Source: Marinospirillum sp031581385
Lineage (GTDB): Bacteria > Pseudomonadota > Gammaproteobacteria > Pseudomonadales > Halomonadaceae
Length of the DNA: 64,000 nucleotides
Direction: 5' to 3'
Assembly: GCF_044810985.1 (NCBI RefSeq)
Contig: NZ_CP085242.1
Coordinates: 1,922,001-1,986,000 of the forward strand
Below the pieces are notes generated by a model that ran no database searches, was not told the DNA's origin, and worked only from the letters and a program-made list of their open reading frames with translations. This document shows positions 56,869-64,000 of this stretch, piece after piece. The first letter of the stretch is position 1; each line of letters opens with the position of its first letter. A program made the position numbers and the translations under genes.

Positions 56869-57891
56869 ATGGAACTGATTCGCGGTATTCACAATCTGCG
56901 CACCCAACACCGGGGCTGTGTGGCCACTATCGGTAATTTCGATGGCGTGCACCTGGGCCACCAGAAAATCCTGCAGCAAGTCAGGGAAAAAGCCGCGCAG
57001 CTGGGGGAGCCAGCCACTGTGATGGTATTTGAACCCCAGCCACGGGAGTTTTTTGCCGGTGATCAGGCTCCTGCACGTCTGACGCGCTTTCGGGAAAAAG
57101 TCGAACGCCTGGCTGAATACGGTGCCGAGCGGATCGTTTGCCTGCAGTTCAATAGTCGTTTGCGCCAGCTGACCGGTGAAGAATTCATCCAGCAAGTCCT
57201 TGTGGATGGCCTGGGTGTGCGTCATCTGGTGGTGGGTGATGATTTTCGCTTTGGCTGTGATCGCGCCGGTGATTTTCATCTGCTGGAGAAACTCGGCCCC
57301 CGGAAAGGCTTTGGCGTTGAGCACACCCATACCTTTTTGATGGATGAAGAGCGCGTTTCCAGTACCCGCGTCAGAACCACTTTAGCCAGCGCCAATCTGG
57401 CCGGTGCTGCCCGTATGCTGGGCCGCCCTTACAAGATTGCCAGCCGTGTCGTGCATGGCCGCAAACTGGGTCGAACCCTGGGTGTACCGACAGCCAATCT
57501 ATTGCTGGGTATTCGCAAGCCTGCCTTGAACGGTGTTTTCACCGTACTGGCCCGATTGAAAAACGGTGACTTCTGGCCCGGTGTGGCCAATATTGGCCTG
57601 CGCCCGACCGTCGATGGCGTTCTACCCGCTCTGGAAGTTCACCTGCATGGCTTCCGGGAAGAAATCTATGCCCAGCCGCTGGAAGTTTTTTTTCTGGCCA
57701 AGCTGCGCAATGAAAAGAAATTCAGCGGCCTGGAAGAACTGAAAGAAAACATTGCCCTGGATATTGACCACTCCATTCAGTTCTTTAATCAGGCCCACCC
57801 GGATTGGGTGCCCGGTTCGGCCTGGCCGGATCATGAAATCCAGCCACTTCTGGCCACAGCACCCCTGACTTTTCCAGCTAACCAACCTTGA
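56869..57891 (+). CDS. ribF: Riboflavin kinase / FAD synthetase
   Basis: A 340-residue bifunctional enzyme. The N-terminal nucleotidyltransferase shows TIGNFDGVHLGHQKIL and VVGDDFRFG, and the C-terminal flavokinase shows GRKLGRTLGVPTANL and GVANIGLRPTVDG. It converts riboflavin to FMN and FAD. ATG 56869 (MELIRGIHN) is the canonical start; upstream in-frame codons lie across the promoter. ileS follows after 12 bases. Confidence 0.95.
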   Translation: MELIRGIHNLRTQHRGCVATIGNFDGVHLGHQKILQQVREKAAQLGEPATVMVFEPQPREFFAGDQAPARLTRFREKVERLAEYGAERIVCLQFNSRLRQLTGEEFIQQVLVDGLGVRHLVVGDDFRFGCDRAGDFHLLEKLGPRKGFGVEHTHTFLMDEERVSSTRVRTTLASANLAGAARMLGRPYKIASRVVHGRKLGRTLGVPTANLLLGIRKPALNGVFTVLARLKNGDFWPGVANIGLRPTVDGVLPALEVHLHGFREEIYAQPLEVFFLAKLRNEKKFSGLEELKENIALDIDHSIQFFNQAHPDWVPGSAWPDHEIQPLLATAPLTFPANQP

Positions 57892-57903
57892 TGACACCTG
57901 ACC

Positions 57904-60759
57904 ATGACTGACAAGAATACGGATCAATACAAAGCAACTCTGAACCTGCCGGAAACCGATTTCCCCATGCGTGGGATGCTGCCCAAACAGGAACCCAAAC
58001 GCCTGGAAAAATGGCAGCAGATGGATATCTACAGCCGTCTGCGCAAACAGGGCGAAGGTCGCCCCAAGTTTGTGCTGCATGATGGCCCTCCCTATGCCAA
58101 CGGCAACATTCATATCGGCCATGCCGTCAACAAGATCATCAAGGATTTTATCGTCAAGTCGCGCACTCTGTCCGGCTATGATGCGCCCTATGTACCCGGC
58201 TGGGATTGTCACGGCCTGCCGATTGAACACAAGGTGGAAGTCACCCACGGCAAAAACCTGCCTGCCGACAAGGCGCGTGATCTCTGCCGTGATTACGCCA
58301 GTGAGCAGATTAAGGGCCAGATGCAGGATTTTGTCCGCCTGGGCGTGATCGGCGACTGGAAAAAACCCTATCGCACCATGGATTTCAGCAATGAAGCCGG
58401 TGAAATCCGCGCCCTGGCGGAAATGGTCAAGGGCGGCTATGTCTTCAAGGGCCTCAAGCCGGTTAACTGGTGTTTTGATTGTGGCTCTGCCCTGGCCGAA
58501 GCTGAAGTCGAATATGCCGACAAGCAATCCGATGCCGTGGATGTTGCCTTCCCCTGTGAAGATGACACTCGCCTGGCGGAAATTTTTGGCCTGGACACGC
58601 TACCCAAGCCTGCCGCCGTGGTCATCTGGACCACCACACCCTGGACCATCCCGGCCAACCAGGCACTGAATATGCATCCGGAATTCACCTACGCTCTGGT
58701 GGATGTAGGTGAGCGCCTGCTGGTTCTGGCTGAACCTCTGGTGGAATCCTGCCTGGAACGCTATGAGTTGCAAGGCAAAGTCATTGCCACGGCTCAGGGT
58801 GAAGCCTTTGACAAGATCAACTTCCGCCATCCGTTTTACGATCGCCTGTCACCGGTTTACCTGGCCGATTATGTGGAGGCGGAAGTGGGCAGTACCGGCA
58901 TCGTTCACTCGGCGCCCGCCTATGGTATGGATGACTTCAATACCTGCCGTGCTGAAGGCATGAGCTTTGATGAAATCCGCAGCCCCGTGCAAAGCAATGG
59001 GGTCTATGCCGATGACCTGCCTTTCTTCGGCGGCCAGATGATCTGGAAAGCCAACCCGCAGATCGTCGAGAAAATGCAGGAAACCGGCAGCCTTCTGGCG
59101 CACAAAAAGATTAAGCACAGCTACATGCACTGCTGGCGGCACAAAACCCCGGTCATCTACCGCGCCACGGCCCAGTGGTTTGTGGGCATGGATCTTCAGG
59201 GTGAAGACGGCAAAACGCTGCGTGAAAAAGCTCTGGCCGGTATCGAGCAAACCAAATTCTACCCGGATTGGGGTCAGGCACGCCTGCATTCCATGATTGC
59301 CAACCGCCCGGACTGGTGTATCTCGCGCCAGCGCAACTGGGGTGTTCCCCTGCCGTTTTTCCTGCACAAGGCCACCGGCGAATTACATCCCAACACCCTG
59401 GAGCTGATGGAAAAAGTCGCCCAGAAGGTTGAAGACGAAGGCATTGATGCCTGGTTCAAGATGCCTGCCGAAGAGCTTTTGGGCAATGAAGCGGCTGATT
59501 ATGACAAGGCCACGGATACCCTGGATGTCTGGTTTGATTCCGGCACCACCCACTGGCACGTTCTGCGCGGCTCTCACCCCTTGGGGCATGATAAAGGCCC
59601 GCGTGCGGATCTTTATCTGGAAGGTTCCGACCAGCACCGCGGCTGGTTCCATTCCTCCCTGCTGACCGGTTGCGCGATTGACGGTCACCCGCCTTATCGC
59701 AGCCTTTTGACCCACGGTTTCACTGTGGATGCGCATGGCCGCAAGATGTCCAAGTCGGTGGGTAATGTTGTAGCGCCTCAGGAAGTCATGGACAAACTGG
59801 GGGCCGATATCCTGCGCCTCTGGGTGTCCTCAACCGATTATTCCGGGGAAATGGCCGTTTCCGATGACATTCTCAAGCGCACGGCGGATTCCTATCGCCG
59901 CATTCGCAACACGGCACGCTTCCTGCTTTCTAACCTGAATGGTTTTGAGCCGCAACGTGATGCCCTGCCTGCCGATGAGCTGCTGGCTCTGGATCGCTGG
60001 GCCGTGGATGCCGCTCTGCGCCTGCAAAAACGCATGGAAGAAGCCTATGCCAACTATCGCTTCCTGGATGTCTACCAGCAGGTGCATCATTTCTGCGTCA
60101 AGGAACTGGGTGGCTTCTATCTGGATGTCATCAAAGACCGCCAGTACACCATGCAAACCGATTCTCGCGGTCGTCGCTCCTGCCAGACCGCGCTTTATCA
60201 TATTGCTGAAGCCCTGATCCGCTGGGTGGCTCCCATCCTCTGCTTCACTGCGGAAGAAATCAACGAACACCTGCCCGGTGAGCGCCCTGAATCCATCTTC
60301 CTGACCACCTGGTATGACGGCCTCTTTGCCCTGCCCGAAGACAGCAGCAATGATCTGGGCCGTGATTTCTGGGAACAGTTGATGGAAGTGAAGGATGCCG
60401 TCAACAAATGCCTGGAAGATGCGCGTAATGAAAAACTGGTCAAGGGTTCGCTGAGCGCAGAAGTGACTCTCTATGCTTCCGATGCCCTGCTGACCGATCT
60501 CAAACGTCTGGGTGAAGAACTGCGTTTTGTGCTGCTAACCTCGGAAGTCACTCTCAAGCCCCTGGCTGAAGGTGGCGATGCACGGTCAACCGAGCTGGAA
60601 GAACTCAAAGTTGAAGTGGCTGCATCCGAGCACCAGAAGTGCACCCGCTGCTGGCACCACCGTGAAGATGTGGGCAGTCACTCTGACCACCCTGAACTCT
60701 GTGGTCGTTGCATCAGCAACCTGCCCGATGGCCCCGGTGAAGATCGCCGCTATGCCTAA
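57904..60759 (+). CDS. ileS: Isoleucyl-tRNA synthetase
   Basis: A 951-residue class I synthetase that charges tRNA-Ile, with editing of valine. The HIGH motif is in PPYANGNIHIGHAV, KMSKS in GRKMSKSVGNVV, and a C-terminal zinc site in CTRCWHH...CGRCI. It has full length. The stop codon overlaps the lspA start by 8 bases. Confidence 0.98.
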   Translation: MTDKNTDQYKATLNLPETDFPMRGMLPKQEPKRLEKWQQMDIYSRLRKQGEGRPKFVLHDGPPYANGNIHIGHAVNKIIKDFIVKSRTLSGYDAPYVPGWDCHGLPIEHKVEVTHGKNLPADKARDLCRDYASEQIKGQMQDFVRLGVIGDWKKPYRTMDFSNEAGEIRALAEMVKGGYVFKGLKPVNWCFDCGSALAEAEVEYADKQSDAVDVAFPCEDDTRLAEIFGLDTLPKPAAVVIWTTTPWTIPANQALNMHPEFTYALVDVGERLLVLAEPLVESCLERYELQGKVIATAQGEAFDKINFRHPFYDRLSPVYLADYVEAEVGSTGIVHSAPAYGMDDFNTCRAEGMSFDEIRSPVQSNGVYADDLPFFGGQMIWKANPQIVEKMQETGSLLAHKKIKHSYMHCWRHKTPVIYRATAQWFVGMDLQGEDGKTLREKALAGIEQTKFYPDWGQARLHSMIANRPDWCISRQRNWGVPLPFFLHKATGELHPNTLELMEKVAQKVEDEGIDAWFKMPAEELLGNEAADYDKATDTLDVWFDSGTTHWHVLRGSHPLGHDKGPRADLYLEGSDQHRGWFHSSLLTGCAIDGHPPYRSLLTHGFTVDAHGRKMSKSVGNVVAPQEVMDKLGADILRLWVSSTDYSGEMAVSDDILKRTADSYRRIRNTARFLLSNLNGFEPQRDALPADELLALDRWAVDAALRLQKRMEEAYANYRFLDVYQQVHHFCVKELGGFYLDVIKDRQYTMQTDSRGRRSCQTALYHIAEALIRWVAPILCFTAEEINEHLPGERPESIFLTTWYDGLFALPEDSSNDLGRDFWEQLMEVKDAVNKCLEDARNEKLVKGSLSAEVTLYASDALLTDLKRLGEELRFVLLTSEVTLKPLAEGGDARSTELEELKVEVAASEHQKCTRCWHHREDVGSHSDHPELCGRCISNLPDGPGEDRRYA

Positions 60760-61288
60760 TGAAAAAAAAGCGCCTAAGCTGAAAGAACTGCTGTCCAGCC
60801 TCGCCTGGCAGCAGCGTAACCTGCCCTGGGTGCTGGTGGCTGTGGCCGTTATTGCCCTGGATCTGATCAGCAAGGCCTGGGTCAGCAACAGCCTGGATTA
60901 CGGCCAGCGTATTGAAGTGCTGCCGGTCTTTGACCTGGTTTTACTGCACAATACCGGCGCAGCCTTCAGTTTTCTGGCCGAAGCCGGAGGTTGGCAAAGG
61001 GTTTTCTTTGTCACCCTCGGAGTGATCGCCAGCCTCTTCCTCTGGGGCTGGATGAACCGCCTTAAGCCCAATGAAAAACTCACCGCCCTCGCCCTGGCTC
61101 TGATCCTTGGCGGTGCTCTGGGCAACCTGCATGACCGCATCCTTCACGGCTATGTCGTCGATTTCCTCGCCTTTCACTGGAACCACAACTACTTTCCAGC
61201 ATTCAACATTGCCGATGCCGGAATCAGCGTCGGGGCTGCTCTGATCATCTGGCTGGCGTTTTTTGGGAAGGAAGGGAAGAGAGATTAA
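60752..61288 (+). CDS. lspA: Lipoprotein signal peptidase
   Basis: A 178-residue membrane aspartic peptidase with four helices. The catalytic aspartates lie in GNLHDRILHGYVVDF and FNIADAGI; LLHNTGAAFSFL is also conserved. It cuts prolipoproteins such as those at 1-1359 and 19149-19691. ATG 60752 lies within the end of ileS (8-base overlap). In related genomes fkpB follows directly; here toxin-antitoxin genes intervene. Confidence 0.96.
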   Translation: MPNEKKAPKLKELLSSLAWQQRNLPWVLVAVAVIALDLISKAWVSNSLDYGQRIEVLPVFDLVLLHNTGAAFSFLAEAGGWQRVFFVTLGVIASLFLWGWMNRLKPNEKLTALALALILGGALGNLHDRILHGYVVDFLAFHWNHNYFPAFNIADAGISVGAALIIWLAFFGKEGKRD

Positions 61289-61415
61289 CGCTTGAATTCA
61301 AAGCTGAACTGACGTTTTTTGGGGCTGTTGTACCGAGGCATTGCAGCACCTCCAGTGGTGACTGAAGGTCTCCACTAAAACGGGGTAAGTACAGAAAGCC
61401 CGGCAGAGGGTTTGT

Positions 61416-61832
61416 TTAACCCAGAGCTTTAACTGCCTGACGCACAAAATCCAAAGGTTGCTGATAATAGCCACTACGGACAACTGACTGAACTATCTCG
61501 GGATCGACGTCCAGATAGTCATGTACCAGGGCATTTCGTAAACCGATGATTTTTTTCCAGGGCACCTGACTTTCTATCAAGCCAGCACTTTCCAGATACT
61601 GAAAGGCTTTCAGCCCTTCATTAATCGTCTGTCCAGTGGACATTTTCGACCAGTGTTTTGCTGCACCTATGGCTGCTTCAATCAATAACTGCAAGCTACG
61701 TTCAGCCGCTAACTCTTCAAAACGCGACCAGGATTCTGCTTCTAGTTTTTCTTTGAGCAGGAGTAAGTCCCTTTCACACTCATTGACATGCTCAGTCAGA
61801 GAAATCAAATAGCTGGGTGCGACTGGTACCAT
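61416..61832 (-). CDS. hepT: HEPN-domain RNase toxin (HepT-like)
   Basis: A 138-residue all-helical protein with the HEPN active motif RNALVHDY (Arg99, His104, Tyr106), matching RX4HXY. In the HepT-MntA system the toxin is an RNase whose Tyr is poly-AMPylated by MntA. ATG 61832 is chosen because it directly follows the mntA stop; the frame extends further upstream but overlaps mntA. It lies antisense to the lspA-fkpB operon. Confidence 0.9.
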   Translation of the reverse strand: MVPVAPSYLISLTEHVNECERDLLLLKEKLEAESWSRFEELAAERSLQLLIEAAIGAAKHWSKMSTGQTINEGLKAFQYLESAGLIESQVPWKKIIGLRNALVHDYLDVDPEIVQSVVRSGYYQQPLDFVRQAVKALG

Positions 61833-61833
61833 T

Positions 61834-62217
61834 TCACGCCATCCTTTGTTGAGTATGTAGATAATCCAATTCCCAGATTGAGAAGATTCTGGATTCAATG
61901 GTCATGCGAATTTCAGGTCTTTTATCCACAAGGAGTTTGCCTTCAGAAAGGATACTCCAACCCAGAGGTACAGAGCAGCAGGCCAGGTCAACGATGCTCA
62001 GTCCACCTTCTTGCAACTTTGCGGTTTGCTGCCATTCCAGTGCCAGAACTTCAGGCCTTAAGCGCCTTTCCAAAGCATCCGGCTCCCAGGTTGCAAAAAT
62101 AACCGCCAGATCGTAATCACTCCCAGACCCGGCATCACCACGCGCCCGGGAGCCATAAATCCAGAGTGCAAGAATTCTGGGATCGTCTTCAGCGAACTGA
62201 GTCAGAACTGGCAACAT
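61834..62217 (-). CDS. mntA: MntA-type nucleotidyltransferase antitoxin
   Basis: A 127-residue minimal nucleotidyltransferase with GS-x10-DxD (Gly22-Ser23, Asp34, Asp36 in GSRARGDAGSGSDYD). It inactivates the HEPN partner by adding AMP groups to its tyrosine. The gene sits just before hepT with a one-base gap, the normal arrangement of the type VII module. Confidence 0.9.
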   Translation of the reverse strand: MLPVLTQFAEDDPRILALWIYGSRARGDAGSGSDYDLAVIFATWEPDALERRLRPEVLALEWQQTAKLQEGGLSIVDLACCSVPLGWSILSEGKLLVDKRPEIRMTIESRIFSIWELDYLHTQQRMA

Positions 62218-62255
62218 GTTAACGATCCTCTTTCAAGCTTTGGCCCGGCAAAAAA

Positions 62256-62561
62256 TCAAGCGGCTGAATGGGTAAGCTGATGAAAGTGTATCCCAGTGGC
62301 TTTCATCACCGCAGTGATAGTACGCAGCTTAGGGTTACCCTCTGGGCTTAAAGCTCGATAGAGGCTTTCCCGTGAAATCTTTGCCCTTTTAGCCACCTCA
62401 GTCATACCACCCTGAGCCTGAACCAGGTGGCGCAAAGCCATCAAAAAAGCTGCTTCACCACCTTCCTCATCCATTTCATCAAAAGCGGCACGCAGATATT
62501 CAATGGCCATTTCTGGGTCATTACGCAGCATTTCAACAACAGCGGTATCATGGCTTTTCAT
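62256..62561 (-). CDS. HigA-like addiction module antidote
   Basis: A 101-residue protein with a Cro/C1-like HTH (MTEVAKRAKISRESLYRAL, then NPKLRTITAVMKATGIHFH), typical of the putative addiction module antidote family. It neutralises the upstream RelE/HigB-like toxin and represses the operon. Its ATG overlaps the toxin stop by 4 bases (ATGA). Toxin-first order fits HigBA-type modules. Confidence 0.88.
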   Translation of the reverse strand: MKSHDTAVVEMLRNDPEMAIEYLRAAFDEMDEEGGEAAFLMALRHLVQAQGGMTEVAKRAKISRESLYRALSPEGNPKLRTITAVMKATGIHFHQLTHSAA

Positions 62562-62890
62562 TTACTAGTCCTCTTACGATAATCAGCCAGAAATGCTTTG
62601 GCTTGCTCTATATCAGATGCTTGACGCTTTTTGGTACCACCAATCATGAGCATGACCAGCTTGTCTTTAACATGGGTGTAGTAAACTCGGTATCCAGGCC
62701 CATAGGTAATACGCATCTCAAAAACACCCCCACCCACTGACTTGCAGTCACCTGCATTTCCTGCTGACAGCCGGTTGATACGAGTAAGAACACGCATTGC
62801 GGCACGTACATCTTTCGCTTTCACCTGATCGAGCCATGTCTGAAAAGGGTCATGACCGTCTGCAGTCAAATAGTGAGTAATTTCGATCAT
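62558..62890 (-). CDS. RelE/HigB-like toxin (phage Gp49-like)
   Basis: A 110-residue toxin of the RelE/ParE superfamily, killer-protein/Gp49-like group (PFQTWLDQVKAKDVRAAMRV, GPGYRVYYTHVKDKLVMLMI, GGTKKRQASDIEQAKAF). It probably cuts mRNA on ribosomes. ATG 62890 is preferred over the open frame from 62926, which runs over the palindromic operator. The toxin gene precedes the antitoxin. Confidence 0.88.
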   Translation of the reverse strand: MIEITHYLTADGHDPFQTWLDQVKAKDVRAAMRVLTRINRLSAGNAGDCKSVGGGVFEMRITYGPGYRVYYTHVKDKLVMLMIGGTKKRQASDIEQAKAFLADYRKRTSK

Positions 62891-62899
62891 GGCAAGAAG

Positions 62900-62917
62900 T
62901 GTAGCTTTAAAGCTACA
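62900..62917. promoter_or_regulatory. Palindromic operator of the HigBA-like module
   Basis: A perfect 18-bp palindrome TGTAGCTTT-AAAGCTACA, ten bases before the toxin start. It is the likely binding site of the HigA-like antitoxin. Confidence 0.75.
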
Positions 62918-62950
62918 AATGATCAATCCATATCCGAGTAGAGAAGTAGG

Positions 62951-62979
62951 TTACTGCCTTCCAGTGTGCATGTTAAAAT
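62951..62979 (+). promoter_or_regulatory. Promoter for fkpB-ispH
   Basis: TTACTG (62951-62956), a 17-base spacer and TAAAAT (62974-62979) with an upstream TG. It lies 25 bases before fkpB and can restart transcription behind the toxin-antitoxin insertion. Confidence 0.6.
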
Positions 62980-63003
62980 AAATTCAATCACTCTTCTCAC
63001 CTT

Positions 63004-63465
63004 ATGGATACCCGCATGAAAGATTTGAAAATCGGTGACGGCACTCAGGTCACCCTGCATTTTGCCTTGCATCTTGAAGACGGTCAGCCGGTGGATTCCA
63101 CTTTTGACCGTGACCCGGCCACCCTAACGATTGGTGATGGCAATTTGCCCGAGGGTTTTGAAAGCTGTCTTTATGGTCTTCAGGCGGGCCAGAAGGATAC
63201 CTTTACCGTGCCTCCCGAGAAGGCTTTTGGCCAGCACAACCCCAGCAATATCCAGATGCTTTCACGTTCCGATTTTGCCAATATCGAAGAGCTGGATGTG
63301 GGTATGATTCTGGGTTTCACCGACAAGGCCGGTGGCGAATTGCCGGGTGTTGTGGCTGAAATTGATGAGCGTCAGGTCAAGGTGGATTTCAATCATCCTC
63401 TGGCAGGGCGAACCCTGACTTTTGAAGTCGAAATTCTTGATGTGGCTCCTGCCTCTGTTCAGTAA
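63004..63465 (+). CDS. fkpB: FKBP-type peptidyl-prolyl isomerase (SlpA/FkpB)
   Basis: A 153-residue cytosolic prolyl isomerase of the SlpA class with an FKBP core (about 12-75), the IF insert (about 75-130) and closure (LAGRTLTFEVEILDV). Conserved parts are VTLHFALHLEDG, LPEGFESCLYGLQAGQ and PPEKAFGQHNP. ATG 63004 or ATG 63016 could start it; neither has a strong ribosome site. ispH follows after 12 bases. Confidence 0.93.
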   Translation: MDTRMKDLKIGDGTQVTLHFALHLEDGQPVDSTFDRDPATLTIGDGNLPEGFESCLYGLQAGQKDTFTVPPEKAFGQHNPSNIQMLSRSDFANIEELDVGMILGFTDKAGGELPGVVAEIDERQVKVDFNHPLAGRTLTFEVEILDVAPASVQ

Positions 63466-63477
63466 ACCAGGTTATTT

Positions 63478-64000
63478 ATGACTCAAAGCATCCAGTTGGC
63501 CAATCCTCGCGGCTTTTGTGCCGGGGTGGATCGGGCTATCGAAATCGTCAACCGTGCATTGGATGTGTTCGGCCCGCCCATTTATGTTCGGCATGAAGTG
63601 GTTCACAACCGTTTTGTGGTGGAAGCCCTGCGAGATCGCGGTGCCCGATTTGTTGATGAGTTGCATGAAGTGCCGGATGATGTGATCGTTATTTTCTCGG
63701 CCCATGGTGTTTCCCAGGCCGTGCAGGAAGAGGCGGAAAGGCGCAATCTCAAGGTGTTTGATGCCACCTGCCCGCTGGTCACCAAGGTGCATATGGAAGT
63801 TTTGCGCTATGCCCGCCTGGGTCAGGAGTGCATTCTGATAGGTCACGAAGGTCACCCCGAAGTGGAAGGCACCATGGGGCGTTATGATGACCGCCACGGG
63901 GGCAAAATCTACCTGGTGGAAAGCGAAGCCGATGCCGCCCGGCTGGAAGTCAAAGACCCGGATCATCTGGCCTATGTCACCCAAACCACCTTATCCATGG
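63478..64000 (+). CDS. ispH: 4-hydroxy-3-methylbut-2-enyl diphosphate reductase, C-terminus outside window
   Basis: The first about 174 residues are visible. It is an iron-sulfur enzyme for the last step of the MEP isoprenoid pathway. Cluster cysteine 1 lies in LANPRGFCAGVDRA and cysteine 2 in DATCPLVTKVH; substrate histidines are in VRHEVVHN, FSAHGV and GHEGHPEVEG. Its product feeds IspB and thus ubiquinone. It runs off the right window edge. Confidence 0.96.
   Translation, partial: MTQSIQLANPRGFCAGVDRAIEIVNRALDVFGPPIYVRHEVVHNRFVVEALRDRGARFVDELHEVPDDVIVIFSAHGVSQAVQEEAERRNLKVFDATCPLVTKVHMEVLRYARLGQECILIGHEGHPEVEGTMGRYDDRHGGKIYLVESEADAARLEVKDPDHLAYVTQTTLSM

Overview
The window is a chromosomal segment of a gammaproteobacterium. 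Gene order and protein types point to an Oceanospirillales/Pseudomonadales-like lineage: ubiC-ubiA next to phoBR and a pst cluster, rplU-rpmA-obgE-proB, and rpsT-murJ-ribF-ileS-lspA-fkpB-ispH. The genus cannot be fixed from the sequence alone. Both ends cut a gene: an LPP20-type lipoprotein on the left and ispH on the right.

Region 1 (1-6.5 kb) is accessory DNA. It holds a lipoprotein, a two-TM protein, a secreted DUF1566-like protein, an XRE regulator with two copies of a 21-bp palindromic operator, and an integrase/excisionase/XRE module beside tRNA-Arg(CCG). Between the module and the tRNA lies a helically phased array of GGTCACC repeats, and a half-copy of the tRNA sits on its other side.

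Region 2 (6.5-14.3 kb) carries redox and stress genes: a membrane TlpA-like thioredoxin, a DsbG-like protein whose motif is CPFS, NnrS with a hemerythrin protein (nitric oxide response), a thermonuclease, an SCP2-like protein, a rubredoxin reductase, and ubiC-ubiA.

Region 3 (14.3-32.3 kb) is a phosphate island: phoB-phoR, a CheY-PilZ-like regulator, a repeat-containing lipoprotein, a chemoreceptor, a peroxiredoxin, phoU-pstBAC and pstS. It is followed by a GAPDH/ArsJ pair that exports arsenate as 1-arseno-3-phosphoglycerate. Good Pho boxes precede phoB, the lipoprotein, pstS and pstC, and a weaker one precedes the chemoreceptor. An AlbA/Schlafen-type regulator is inserted between ubiA and phoB. 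A run of GGA-loop hairpins lies between gapdh and arsJ.

Region 4 (32.3-47.1 kb) is mixed. It has an AbiE-type toxin-antitoxin pair, a five-gene ECF sigma/anti-sigma cluster with two paralogous small secreted proteins and a TPR-beta-barrel protein, two cyclic-di-GMP proteins, ispB, cysK, and an ATP-grasp ligase followed by a large protein with a possible Cys-His-Asn triad. The ligase pair is my best candidate for an undescribed system.

Region 5 (47.1-64 kb) is mostly core: rplU-rpmA-obgE-proB, a VF530-family gene, a VapBC-like pair, an aldehyde dehydrogenase, rpsT, murJ, four minor pseudopilins, ribF, ileS, lspA, fkpB and ispH. The lspA-fkpB junction is interrupted by two toxin-antitoxin modules on the opposite strand, MntA-HEPN and HigBA-like, and a promoter just before fkpB restarts transcription.
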